From: Corynespora cassiicola
Lineage: Eukaryota; Ascomycota; Dothideomycetes; Pleosporales; Corynesporascaceae
NCBI GenBank assembly: GCA_022059125.1
Contig: JAEUWY010000006.1
Location: 1,054,001-1,118,000 of the forward strand
DNA: 64,000 nt
Direction: 5' to 3'
A model generated the notes under the pieces. It made no database searches. It was not told the DNA's origin and saw only the letters and a list, made by a program, of their open reading frames with translations. This document shows positions 36,271 to 46,753 of the stretch, in pieces; position 1 is the first letter of the stretch; every line of letters starts with the position of its first letter. The translations under genes were made by a program, and so were the position numbers.

Positions 36271-37054
36271 TGTTTGTGTCGGTGAGGAGGCAGAGTGCGC
36301 AGCATCATGGCAGGATCAGAAGGAAAACACGGTATGTTGCCGATCGATTTAAGCCAACCGCATGGCATGACATGCGTGAGACAAGCTCCGATAAGGAAGC
36401 ACGACGCGGAGCCGAGGCGCGTCTGTGCGCAAACCCCACGCGAGGGTTTGCCGTCGGACATGGCCGCCTACGACCCAGAAGCCGTGATGTCTTTTCCGTC
36501 GGTCGTCGCGGAGCCTGTGTGATTCCTGGGTCCGCCGTTTGGCCAGGAGACCCTGCAATGCTGCTGCTACTGCACCTTTCCCGGGATCGCCTACTTAGTT
36601 CGACCGCAGCTGCAGCTTCTCGCAGAACACGCCTGCGATCCGTGTATAAGCCTTCCTAGGAAAGGTCGCGGGCGTTGCCAGAGAAGAAAAAGAAATAAAT
36701 TTGGTTCTACCTAACCATTGAAGTCCAGCATAGACCGCGACCTTGTCTCCAGCACGCGTTTCTCCGCAAGGACCCACGTGGCGAATATAGAGGGGCAGCA
36801 TTGTCCCGCCAAAATTTCTTCCTAACAAACCTTTCCTGTCACCGAGTTCATCCCTACAACCCCTGGTTCAGTCACTCTGAGCGGAGATAGAGCTCAGACG
36901 AAGACACGGACAGAGTTGTTGGCAGGTGCTACATCTTAGCCACTTGCTTCGTCTGCTTCCCAGGAGCCTCGCCTCCTGTGCCAGAATTTTCGCCGTTTTT
37001 CTGACCCGACCCCTTGCGTTGCTCAGCACATTGGCTGCGCCCGATATTGGCAGT
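36271..37054. other. Divergent intergenic region, amidohydrolase / TRM44
   Basis: About 780 bases with no independent gene. In the last 129 bases the TRM44 frame is open from 36926 without an ATG. Confidence 0.45.
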
Positions 37055-38773
37055 ATGGCTGACCCCGTCGCTTCCTCTGGCCTCCCGCCTGAATTGTGGA
37101 CGCTGGTTCAGTCGGCCCCGGCTAGCTTCACTCCCCAATATTTCCTAGAAGTGAGCCGCAATCTTCTGGAGAACCCAAACATCACAGCATCTCATCTGTC
37201 TCGGGCTGAGCTCTCCTATAAAAGCTTCGTGGACGCCTCTTTCAATCCTCTGGCGCAGCATCCTCATGAACTCGCAGATATAATCAAACATCTGAAACCC
37301 GACCACCAACCGCAGCTCGTCCCTGGGGGCGTTCCAGGCTATTCTTTAGAGTGGACCGTCGTAAGGAAGTTAATACCAAGGAATCCCAAGCTCGACGAAC
37401 CGTTGGTCCAAACATGTCATCTCTTTGTTTCAACCGATGATGTCACAGTACAGTCACAGGATGGGGGTAGCTCCAAAAGGAAAGCGGAGAGGTATCTCGT
37501 CATCTACATTCCCCACGCCTCAGACCCCGAAAGCATACCGTTTTACCACCCCAAAGTGAAGAGACTTGCATTCCTCTACACCTATGTACTCGACCCACCC
37601 GCAGATAACGAGCCGGGACAATTATCAATATTCTATGACCTCTTCCCAGGAAGGCCCCTCGACAACAGGATGACGCGTACTGCCCTTAAGATGCTTGAGG
37701 TCATCCACAAGCATTCTCGCGGACGCCAAGCAGGATACAAGAAACGGGTCCATCATGATGTTGTCATAGCTCAAAAGTTATTCCAAGATACTTACACCTA
37801 CCTCAAAGGCAAGTATGCCAAGGACTTGATCGATAACTGGGTTGAGCAGACGCCTGCACAGAAACACGTCTTTGAGGACCTCGGAATTGCCGCCTTCCTC
37901 ATCCAGCTATGGACCGACATGTACGGCGGGATGCTCGTACCGGACGCACCGAGTTCGATGCAGGACTTGGCAAGTCAGACTCAAGAGGAGGTTGAAACGA
38001 TTGCCGCAAAAGTCGAGGAAGATAGAAAGGCAAAGGCAAAACAAATGTTCCCCGGATTCGTCGACATTGGATGCGGAAACGGCCTGTTGGTATGGATTCT
38101 CAACGAGGAGGGATGGTCAGGCTGGGGATTCGATGCTCGAAAGCGAAGCACGTGGGCAACATTCGGGGAGAGGTATGAAGACAAGCTCAAAGAAATGCTT
38201 CTGGTTCCAGAAGCTCTAAAGGGTGGAGATGGTGAAGAGGAGGATATCGACTTGGGTACCCCGTCGCACAACGGCATCTTCCCTCCCCGGACTTTTATCG
38301 TGTCCAATCACGCAGATGAGCTCACAATTTGGACGCCGTGCCTGGCATTCCTTTCCGAGTCGCCCTTCATCGCCATTCCCTGCTGCAGCCACAACTTTGG
38401 CGGAACCCGCTTCAGGGCGCCTCCCCATCGCAAATACATTACTGAGCCAGGCCAAGGCCACATCGCCGAAAGCGGCGCCATCAAACAGCCCTCTGCCTAC
38501 GCATCGCTCTGCAGCTACGTATCGCATCTCACGGCTTCCATGTCCTATGTGCCGGAGAAGGAACACCTCCGCATACCATCTACGCGCAACATTGCTATTC
38601 TTGGGCGGCAAAAGGCGAAACCGGGCGAGCTCATGGGGAATCTCGATGACAAGATGGAGTTTGTGAGGGGGATCATTGAGAAGGAGATGCCCGACACGGG
38701 TATCGAACAGGTGAGGTTACAGTGGCTCAAGAGGGGGAGCGGGTTGATGAAGCCAGGCAAAGGTGGTCATTAG
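37055..38773 (+). CDS. TRM44: Trm44, tRNA(Ser) Um44 2'-O-methyltransferase
   Basis: SAM-dependent enzyme that makes 2'-O-methyluridine at position 44 of tRNA-Ser. Single exon, 572 residues from the only in-frame ATG (MADPVASSGLPPEL). The N-terminal half has the Trm44 pattern: NPNITASHLSRAEL, LEWTVVRKLIPRNP, LSIFYDLFPG. The SAM-binding segment is FVDIGCGNGLLVWILNEEG, followed by GWGFDARKR. The second conserved block is FIVSNHADELTIWTPCLA and FIAIPCCSHNFGG. The frame is also open upstream to 36926, adding a hydrophobic/Arg leader, but without an ATG, so the shorter form is preferred. Confidence 0.92.
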   Translation: MADPVASSGLPPELWTLVQSAPASFTPQYFLEVSRNLLENPNITASHLSRAELSYKSFVDASFNPLAQHPHELADIIKHLKPDHQPQLVPGGVPGYSLEWTVVRKLIPRNPKLDEPLVQTCHLFVSTDDVTVQSQDGGSSKRKAERYLVIYIPHASDPESIPFYHPKVKRLAFLYTYVLDPPADNEPGQLSIFYDLFPGRPLDNRMTRTALKMLEVIHKHSRGRQAGYKKRVHHDVVIAQKLFQDTYTYLKGKYAKDLIDNWVEQTPAQKHVFEDLGIAAFLIQLWTDMYGGMLVPDAPSSMQDLASQTQEEVETIAAKVEEDRKAKAKQMFPGFVDIGCGNGLLVWILNEEGWSGWGFDARKRSTWATFGERYEDKLKEMLLVPEALKGGDGEEEDIDLGTPSHNGIFPPRTFIVSNHADELTIWTPCLAFLSESPFIAIPCCSHNFGGTRFRAPPHRKYITEPGQGHIAESGAIKQPSAYASLCSYVSHLTASMSYVPEKEHLRIPSTRNIAILGRQKAKPGELMGNLDDKMEFVRGIIEKEMPDTGIEQVRLQWLKRGSGLMKPGKGGH

Positions 38774-39144
38774 GGAGGCGTCGACCATGACGACTGTGCA
38801 AGTGGAAACCCCTGCGAGACCTTCTGGGTTTTGCGGAGTCGAGACGTAGAGCTGGCCATGAATGATGATGCATGATTTTTGAAGCCCGAAGACCCGTTCG
38901 TTGAATGCCATCTTTCTATAGATCTATTTAGACCGATCTTCATCTACGCGAACCAAAACTGACAGACGAGTGCACTGACACTCCGGCGCGCTTTGCCCCT
39001 CTCAAATAGCAAAGCCTGATACCCAAATCTAACCCCACCCCTCAACAATTCTCTAACTCCCAAATGGCCTATCCCACGGCCAAACATCCCATTCCCAAAC
39101 AGTAAACGCCAACACTCATGCATGCATGCCTCTCGTTCGGCCTC
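38774..39144. other. 3'-3' intergenic region TRM44 / GNA1
   Basis: About 370 bases between convergent genes; no gene seen. Confidence 0.4.
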
Positions 39145-39839
39145 TCACGCCCCACCCTTTGGCTTACTCTGCCCATAATAATGGGCCATCTCGAGCCCCG
39201 CCCTCTTGAACCCGCACTTGACGTAGAAGCCCTCGTTTGCCTCGGAGCAGTCGAGAATGGTCTTGTAGCAGCCGACCTTCTCGGCGACGAAGTCGAGGGC
39301 CTGGATGATGCGCAGGCCCAGCTTCTTGCCCTGCTGGTCCTTTGCGACGGCGATGTCTTCAATGTGGCCCACGAGGCCGAGCTGGTGGATGAACTTGCGC
39401 TCGACGATCAGGGCGCCCGTGCCCACGATGCGGTCCGAGGCGTCGGTTATGCAGAGGAGGAAGTATTCGTCGTTGCGTTTGGACATCCACTCGTAGCGTT
39501 CGTCCCATTGCTGGAGTTGGAGGTTAGCTGGGGCTCTGGTCTTGTAACCTTTTTTTTTTGTGCTTTTGAGTCTTGATGCTTCGTCTCGCCGTGTCTCGAC
39601 TTGCCTTGGGAGGTGTGGCACGGCGATTCGCAAGGGTGGGAGCGTGGACTTACTGCTTCGGTCACGTCGCCGACGGTGGTCAGCACGCGCAGCACGTCGA
39701 GGAAGCCGTTGTGGTAGTCGGCGCGCTGCAGCGGCCGGCACTTGTAGCCTTCTGGGAGCGCGGCGAGCACCTCGGGGGAGACGAGCTCTGGGCTGAACAG
39801 CGGGGACGTGGCGTCGGTGACGGGCGCTTGGAGAGACAT
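39145..39839 (-). CDS. GNA1: Glucosamine-6-phosphate N-acetyltransferase
   Basis: GNAT-fold enzyme that acetylates glucosamine-6-phosphate with acetyl-CoA on the way to UDP-GlcNAc, feeding chitin, N-glycan and GPI synthesis. Minus-strand exons are 39839-39654 and 39510-39145, giving 183 residues. After a short leader come ALPEGYKCRPLQRADYHNGFLDVL, QWDERYEWMSKR, the substrate strand VGTGALIVERKFIH, and the acetyl-CoA pyrophosphate loop GHIEDIAVAKDQQGKKLGLRII. The C-terminal CYKTILDCSEANEGFYVKCGF is diagnostic for Gna1. The intron is canonical (GTAAGT...CCAG) in phase 0. Length is normal. Confidence 0.95.
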
Positions 39840-40554
39840 GTTGCCGGTTTGTTCGTGATGTGGTTTTTAGGTTTCAGGGGAAGCGAGGGGAAAAAAAGGT
39901 ATAGCTGGAAGGCGTCGGTGCGAACGTCAAGCGTGCGGAATTTGTTTTTTTGCTGGCTTCGCGGCTTTTGTGGTACCGCGGTTTGGTGAGATTTCGATGT
40001 GCCGTGAATGTCGGTTTATTGGAGGGGCAGCGCCGCGGCGGATGGATGGCTTGTTCGGGTCGGGGGCGTGCGCGTCGGAGGCGTCACGGAGGAGGGTAAT
40101 ATGAATAGAGTGCTGTGCAATTGAGGGGTGCTCAGGGGAGGAGAGGTACGTCTGTTTAAAAGCTGTCGAGCCAAAGCTAGCGGTGGCTAGCTGGGCCTCG
40201 CTGACAGGGAGCTGAGGGCCAAGCTCCAGGGACCAATCGCGTGGCTAAAATTAGCATCAGCCTCAGGGGGGCCGATGAGGTCATATCGTGGAGGCGAGCG
40301 GCCAAAACACCATCCCTTCACGGCAGACGAGGTCAAGGACAGTCCCTTTTTCTTGCTCGGGCGAAGCGCGTCGAAGATAATGGCAATACATCCAGTGTGT
40401 GCCTGTCTTTGATTGGAATTACAATACTTGCTACCTCTTCCTTCTCCTCTGAAGACTATCCAACTACTCGGTCCGATCATACATTTGCAAAATTTCCCCT
40501 AGCATGCTTATTGCCTTTCCGTGTGCTTCATTTCCCCTCCGCATACGCCATATC
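39840..40554. other. GNA1 promoter region
   Basis: About 715 bases upstream of GNA1 and downstream of the 711-residue protein gene, both on the minus strand. No gene seen. Confidence 0.4.
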
Positions 40555-42690
40555 CTAGATATTATCTGCAGCGTTATTCATTTCTTGGCGTACTCGACTC
40601 TCTGCCCTTTCAAAAGCCTTCAACACGGCTTCTGGATCCAATGTACCGTGGTCAGAGTCCAGCCCCACCACCTTTGCTAGAGCTTGAGTAAGTCGGGTGT
40701 TCTGACCTTGAAGTGACTGGACTATTGCCTCCAGATAGTCCATCTTGCTCGCTGTGTTTCCTTCATCCGCCTCGCTCCCTGAAGATGCGGGGGTGGAATC
40801 AGGGGCCGAAGCTGGACACATATCGCTCTCTGATTGAGCACCCTCGTGTGCATTTTCCTCTTCCGTCTCGTTTCCTTCCTTCTTCGCTTTATTTTTTCTC
40901 AGATCCCTCAATTTCCTCGCCTTGGCCTGTTCTTCCCTCGAGGCCAGGGGGTGATCATGACCTTCTAGTGTTATCCGCTCTGCGGAAACTGGACTTCTCT
41001 TCGGGCTGCGTACCGGTGTCGTGGGAGTTATCGGGGACATCGCATCGGACAAGTTGAAGCCAGAGATGGCATTCTCGAGTTCAAGACTGGCTAGTGGATT
41101 TAGCATCTCCTCTGTCCAGGCAATGGACACATGCCGGGACCGACGTTTGGATCCTGAACCCGAGACAGGAAGTGTGATGGGTATGTCATTGCAGAGGCTT
41201 TCAGTCGGAATAACGATTCGAAGGTGTTTTATGCCACTCGATGTCGTTGTTTCGTGGGCGCACGCGGGCGGTGGAGGTTTCGCCCTCGCCTTCAGCGGGG
41301 ACCCTTCGACCGAGCCCACTCGCTGCGCAAGAGTCTTTCTGTTCCGTAGTTTGAACATGTTGAACCCCGGTCTTTTGCTGGGTCTCAGTGTAGGGTCTGG
41401 GGATGGTCCAGTGTTCTTCAAATAAAAACTAAGGTCGTTGAGATCGGCGGTCGCTGTGAGCGCTGCGTGGCCTAGTATTGGTGGCGCCATCCTGCCCAAT
41501 GTTGATGAGCCAGCTGTCGAAGGCTGTCCAATGCGGATTTGTCCGCGGCGATTGGGTGTATGCAGCACCTCAGGTTCTTTTTCATAAGGCGAGTATTGCC
41601 CTTTTGCCGCTGACGCAAAATCGCTACTCAACGAGAGCCCTGATATACTCCGCAAATGATTCCTCCTTGGATTGCATGTAGACACAGTAGGTATTCTTTC
41701 CTCTACAAGAGTCGTCTCCCCGCTCATACCAGTGCTTGTTTGTTTTACAATTGAGCCAAGAGATTGAGATTCAAGTAGCCTTGATTGATCGTAGGGACTT
41801 GGTGAATGGCACCGACGGTGATCGTTTGATTCGGCAGACAACGATGCAACCTGGGTATCGAAGTACTCCTGAACTGCCCGAAAGGTAGCTACTTCGGCAA
41901 TATCATTGATATGTACCTGTGGTGGTAGGTCATTGACCGCACCGCCTGTCCCTTGACGTCGATGATAGTCGACCCACGGCTCCAGAGGCGAAAATTGCGG
42001 GCTGTGCGTGGGCTCTGATGGAAGTTGTATGTACGGCGTCTGCCGACGCCTGGACTTGTCATTTTGTTGGGGTTGTTCAATTGACCCCGCAGAGTTCACT
42101 GCCCAGCTGCCATGTGCCTCGGAGTTGACCAGGGGGGATCGGCCGATAACCTTGCTTGCCAGTGAACTGGGGTTCGAGCTTCGAATAGATGCCGGCACCG
42201 GCCTTGGAATAAAATTAGGGGCATGGTTAGGGACCATACTCTCGGGATCAAGTTCCGCCAGACTGTCCGAGTTCACCACGAAACTTTCCTCGGTGGCCCA
42301 GGATTCAAGCAACGAACTTCGATCGGTCTGGACCGATGAGGCATGATTACACTGGCTGCTACTGCTTTGACTAGGCGTTTGCAGCGGCGATTGGTTTATC
42401 TGAGAATTCCGCGCAGATTCTGCCTTGGTCTGGAAACGCATCTCGAATCCGCGAGGTGTATGGTTCATAAATGTTCCGCGACGGCGTTGCTGGCTGCTAG
42501 TTTCTTGCGAAACCTGCGAAACTGATTTCCGATCCTCCAAGCCAGTTCGCTTTGTACTCGTACTCGACTGGCTTTGCTGGCGATATTTCGAGGCAGCCGA
42601 TTCAGTTTGGAGTGATAACTTTTGTTTCATCAAAGCTTCTTCGTGAATTCCCGCAAACTGGTAAGCACTGATCCCAGGATGGCCGAACAT
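40555..42690 (-). CDS. Uncharacterised 711-residue disordered protein with C-terminal coiled coil
   Basis: Single uninterrupted frame of 711 residues starting MFGHPGISAYQFAGIHEEAL. I do not recognise it. Most of it is Ser/Gln/Pro-rich and disordered. A short ordered segment, INDIAEVATFRAVQEYFDTQV, lies in the middle. A more conserved-looking block, HLRIVIPTESLCNDIPITLP with FNMFKLRNRKTLAQR just before it, lies two-thirds along. A basic helix (EEQAKARKLRDLRKNKAKKEG) and a leucine-spaced coiled coil (YLEAIVQSLQGQNTRLTQAL) lie near the C terminus. The absence of stops over 2.1 kb and sensible codon use support a real gene. It could be a nuclear or cytoskeletal adaptor, but nothing shows that. 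Confidence 0.7.
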   Translation of the reverse strand: MFGHPGISAYQFAGIHEEALMKQKLSLQTESAASKYRQQSQSSTSTKRTGLEDRKSVSQVSQETSSQQRRRGTFMNHTPRGFEMRFQTKAESARNSQINQSPLQTPSQSSSSQCNHASSVQTDRSSLLESWATEESFVVNSDSLAELDPESMVPNHAPNFIPRPVPASIRSSNPSSLASKVIGRSPLVNSEAHGSWAVNSAGSIEQPQQNDKSRRRQTPYIQLPSEPTHSPQFSPLEPWVDYHRRQGTGGAVNDLPPQVHINDIAEVATFRAVQEYFDTQVASLSAESNDHRRCHSPSPYDQSRLLESQSLGSIVKQTSTGMSGETTLVEERIPTVSTCNPRRNHLRSISGLSLSSDFASAAKGQYSPYEKEPEVLHTPNRRGQIRIGQPSTAGSSTLGRMAPPILGHAALTATADLNDLSFYLKNTGPSPDPTLRPSKRPGFNMFKLRNRKTLAQRVGSVEGSPLKARAKPPPPACAHETTTSSGIKHLRIVIPTESLCNDIPITLPVSGSGSKRRSRHVSIAWTEEMLNPLASLELENAISGFNLSDAMSPITPTTPVRSPKRSPVSAERITLEGHDHPLASREEQAKARKLRDLRKNKAKKEGNETEEENAHEGAQSESDMCPASAPDSTPASSGSEADEGNTASKMDYLEAIVQSLQGQNTRLTQALAKVVGLDSDHGTLDPEAVLKAFERAESRVRQEMNNAADNI

Positions 42691-44096
42691 GTTGGGTAGG
42701 AAGAAAGACCGAGTTATGTGTCAAGTCAGACGTTGGACCAGATGGAGACTGTAGCGGCTAGGGTGGCGCTTCGTAATCTAAAGAAAGGAACAAGTAGACA
42801 TACAGACGGCTAAGTCGTATGTATGAACAAAACCCCAGGCATGGGTACGGCATGCAAGAGGACCCGCTGGTTTGAGACCATTGAGACCACGGGGCAGGCA
42901 GCAGCGCGATGTACAGCACATGCGGCAGAGGTCGGACCTCTATGCGTGCCGTCGTACCTGGTTGAGGTTGCAGTGGAGAAGGCAATGGACCGATGAAGGA
43001 AGGTTCTGCTGTGTAACAGAAGGCGCTAAGTGGTTACAATTTGTATTTTGGCTCGCCATGGCCACGTTACACAGTAGGCTTTGGCAACGACTGAAAGTGT
43101 CGACGTTCCGAACAGCTTGATGGTGAATGGTTTCCATTAGTGAATGACAAGTTGCAACCTTGATAAGCCAAGGACTACAAGAGGCAGAGGGAGAGGGAGA
43201 GGGCACCAGGAAGCACAGAACCCACCCTCGACAAAAAAAAAACCTCGGCATTATTCGCACAGATCGATCGAATATGCATGCCAGGTGGCTGACACGATAA
43301 CTAGAACACAAATGAGTCACACAAGGCTAATGGTGGCACGTAAAGGGGTACGCGACGTTCTCGTTTGGGCGTAAAGGTGCGCCGTCTCCACCTTCGATCA
43401 CGATAAGGGAAAAATCCCGATCTTGGGGAGGCATTTGCTCGGGTACAACCTGCGAGTTGGCATAGATGGGGGTTCTTTACCCAGACTGTCGCAGACGAAA
43501 CAGATGTTGGCTGGGCTACTTAGGCGAGGGTCTACATGACCAGGCGAAAGTCCTTCTCGAGCCTCAAACCCGGGAACGGTATAGTACAGGTTTCTCTAAC
43601 CCGATGATCAAAGGGGTCCGTGTTTTTCAAAGATTAACCAGCATACCTTGTACTCCAGTGCCACACCACAGGCTTCCATCATCTCATTACGCTTGCTTTC
43701 TATTCACCAACGATTTCCCGAAAAAAAAACCACAGGAATAGTCTACAGACATCCTACATGATAACATAGAAGGATGTAGATCATTATTCCCTGTGTCACT
43801 CAGGGAGCCAGAGGGCTGTTATTAAACACGTCGTGTTTTAAAGGACTCTAGGTCCAAAATCCTGGTAACAAACTCCTTCAATCATATTATCACAGCCTGG
43901 ACTAGTAATGTCATAGAAACAATTAATCTACTATATATCTAAATCTCGTTAGTCTGTAACAAATCGTATCAGCAAAGCTGAGCTTAAAGGAGTGGATAAG
44001 AAGAATGTTCCCATTCGTCTCAGTTTCCCGACATTGAACCACTATAAAACCCTCGTCTGAGCCTCAATCAGCCCGTACCGCCATCCTTGCTACTCA
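42691..44096. other. AT-richer intergenic region
   Basis: About 1.4 kb with no supported gene and a visible drop in GC from about 43.6 kb onward. It marks the left edge of the compositionally distinct island. A small inverted repeat (ACATCCT 43749-43755 / AGGATGT 43771-43777) is the only structure noted; no transposon coding remnants were recognised. Confidence 0.45.
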
Positions 44097-46376
44097 TCAA
44101 TAGCTCACCATTCTAGTCTGCCGGTTCGAGTGGTTTTTAGCTTCGGAATATGTTTCCCAGGGGGCTAACACTCCTAGTGCTCGTTTCGCGTGTGAGGTTA
44201 GGAAGTTGAACCCATACACATAACTGGCATTTGTCCACGCAAACCTTCATTACTTGTTAGTACCGAAGCTTTTCTATTATGGCACACATACCCTTCTTTT
44301 GCGTATCCTTTGAACCCTAAGCCTTGATTCCCGTAGTCGAAGTTGACCTTGTGAGAATCTGACAACTGAGTTACATCGTATTTTTCAACGACAGTTCCAT
44401 TGTACTCCGTAAAGATTTTTGTAACTAGGAAAAGCCATTTGTATGCAAGGCGCTCTGCCTCTACCGAGTAACCGTACTTGTGCAATCCATCCCAGGCCAT
44501 GATTTGGTGGGGCGCCCAACCGTGCGGATAATCCCACTGGTGTGCATCGTGACAGCGGGTGGTACCTCGAAGATCAACGTTTGTAGAAAGCAATCCACCA
44601 GGCCTTTCGAATTTGGAAAGGCCAGCGACAAGTCGTGCAGCTTGGTAGGGGCTGGCAACACCGCACCAAAGAGCCCACAAGCATGTGACCGTCTCGAAAC
44701 CTGTTTGCTCGTGGCGAGCGGTGTTGTAATCCAAATATAGACCTTTCTCGTCATTCCAAAGATATTGGTCTATTGCTTTCTTTCTCTTGTCTGCTAAGTG
44801 GTCCCAATACTCCGAAGTCTGCACCCTCGGCATGTTTGTTGCGAAGAACTCGTCAGATATTTCCACCGAATCCTGGAACATCTTGCGGATTATGTGCGCT
44901 ATGTCTTTCTCATACTTATAGAGCAAGCAGTTCAAATCAATCGTAGCAAGATCGGCACATACACCTTCCACTCGTAGCGATACATCGTGCCCAGATTCCC
45001 TCACACCACGGTCGTGTAAAAAGTACTCGTCTAATTCCGGCTCATTGATCTGACCAGCATCGTATTGTTTTCGGAACTCCCCGAGATCGTGACCCATACC
45101 ATGCTTCTCGGCAAATGGTCTGAAAATCTCCGCGAAATGTGCCAATTTGCATTCTGGAGGCGAAGCAACACCTGCAGGCCGATATCGCGATAGCCCTGTG
45201 GATGCATCCAGCCGTGGTGCTTGGGTCCAAACTGTATGATACTCCTTTATAGCTGCAAGCAATGCACGCCGTATAAAAATCTGTGATCGAGGATCATATT
45301 TATTGGGCAATCTGTCGTAGATCCGTAACGCCAAGTCTGTCAGGAAAGGCGGCTGGGAGCGCAGCAGATAATACGAGCGGCTAGCATTAGGGATCATCCC
45401 GTAATGCTGGATTTCGAAAATAAAGTTTGAGACGAGGTCTCTGGCCAGCTCGACTCTGTCATCGTCCAAGAGCCCGAGGGCAATGAAGTAGCTATCCCAA
45501 TTATAGAGTTCGTTGAAGCATCCACCAGGCACCACAAAGGGTACTCCTCGGAGATTTTTCTGGCCAGTAGCCTCATCAACAGTTTCCTCCATTTCCAAGG
45601 CTAACAGGCCTGGCTTCTTGATGATACAGCGATATACATCGTCTGTTATCGCTGAGGGTATGAGTTGGACGTCCAGATTTAATTCCGGATTTCTCTCCGC
45701 TACTTTTTTGTAGTAAGTGAGTTGGGAAGGGGCTCCCTGGGGCACATAGATTCGAGGCTGAGGATGTGCTGTATGATCCTTGGGGTCTGGAGCTGCAAAG
45801 TGTATTGATGTGGCGTCCAGGGTCCTGGTAAGATTATCCCAAAACAGATGTTTGATAAGACGCCTCAGCCTTGTCACCGGATTTTCGAGAAGGCTTGCGT
45901 GGGGGACTCTATCCCACTTTTGTTTGCCTTCTTTTTTACGTACAAGCTCCTGCAACAAGTTGGATAGCGGGTAATTCCCACGTACATCAGCCGATTTGAA
46001 GCCATCAGAAGACAGAGTTCGGAGCCTCAGAACCTTGAAGCCATCATCATCGATAGTTATTTGCTCGTCTTCATCTGTGTCCTCTCGTTGCATCAACGTT
46101 TCGAGCGTCGCCTCAACTTCCACCAAGTATGTGATTGGAATGGCTGACAAGTTATCTATCATCGTTGTTTGTGAGATTCATGTGCATTGATTAAATGTGG
46201 AGGACATACCATGACTTCCTCGGCGATGCACTCTTGATGCCTCGCTATTTACAGTCATACCCAGGTGATTCAACTGCAAATCTCTCGTTAACATCATACG
46301 ACTTGTGCACACGTCATCTGAGTCAAAAGTGAAGAACTACCTGTGATTGTGTTCTACGCAACTTGTAAGCAGCCAT
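44097..46376 (-). CDS. Neutral trehalase-like protein (GH37), altered signature
   Basis: Hydrolyses cytosolic trehalose to glucose if active. Minus-strand exons are 46376-46341, 46273-46210, 46155-44292 and 44244-44097, giving 703 residues. The N terminus has two kinase/14-3-3-like sites (LRRTQSQ, HRRGSHD) and a calcium-binding loop (DTDEDEQITIDD, about residues 57-68), both hallmarks of neutral trehalases. Conserved blocks include RSYYLLRSQPPFLTD, DRGVRESGHD (catalytic Asp), HQWDYPHGWAPHQ, and NQGLGFKG with EGFAWTNAS (catalytic Glu beside the last intron). In the first trehalase signature the usual PGGRF reads PGGCF: residue 246 is Cys (codon 45520-45518). The N-terminal arm is shorter than in yeast Nth1. 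It may be a divergent paralogue. Confidence 0.88.
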
Positions 46377-46753
46377 GATGGATGGTAAGTCGTGGAAAGG
46401 CAGAGAAATTTGACGTGGGGTAGACAGCCTTAAAAATGACTCGATACAAAGGTATTTGCCTAGCAAGCCAAGAAATCCAGCAGGACCCGTGCAGTAATGG
46501 GTGCACGGATAGTAAAGCCCGTAAATTAATTACCAACTGGGGGTACAGAAAATTGCAGGGGAGTGTTGCACGGTGTCCAAATTACCGCAAATCAAATAAG
46601 AAGACGAGAACCCAGGAGTGACAAAGGTCTCACCTATGATTTGCCTGAGTTATTATACTAAAAGGTTTTGGGGATTACCTTGTATAGATTACTGATAGTT
46701 GTTAGCCGCTCTCTTTACTGCTAGAGCTTTTCCTACATCTTCAAAGAGTAATA
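46377..46753. other. Divergent promoter, trehalase-like / CorA-like
   Basis: A 377-base gap between two divergent start codons. No specific motifs are claimed. Confidence 0.4.

Noticed and set aside
43749..43777. Small inverted repeat ACATCCT / AGGATGT
   Set aside because: Seven-bp arms are expected by chance in AT-richer DNA; no target-site duplication or transposon end was seen.
44121..44132. GGTTCGAGT resembling a tRNA B box
   Set aside because: Falls inside the last coding exon of the trehalase-like gene and has no tRNA fold around it.
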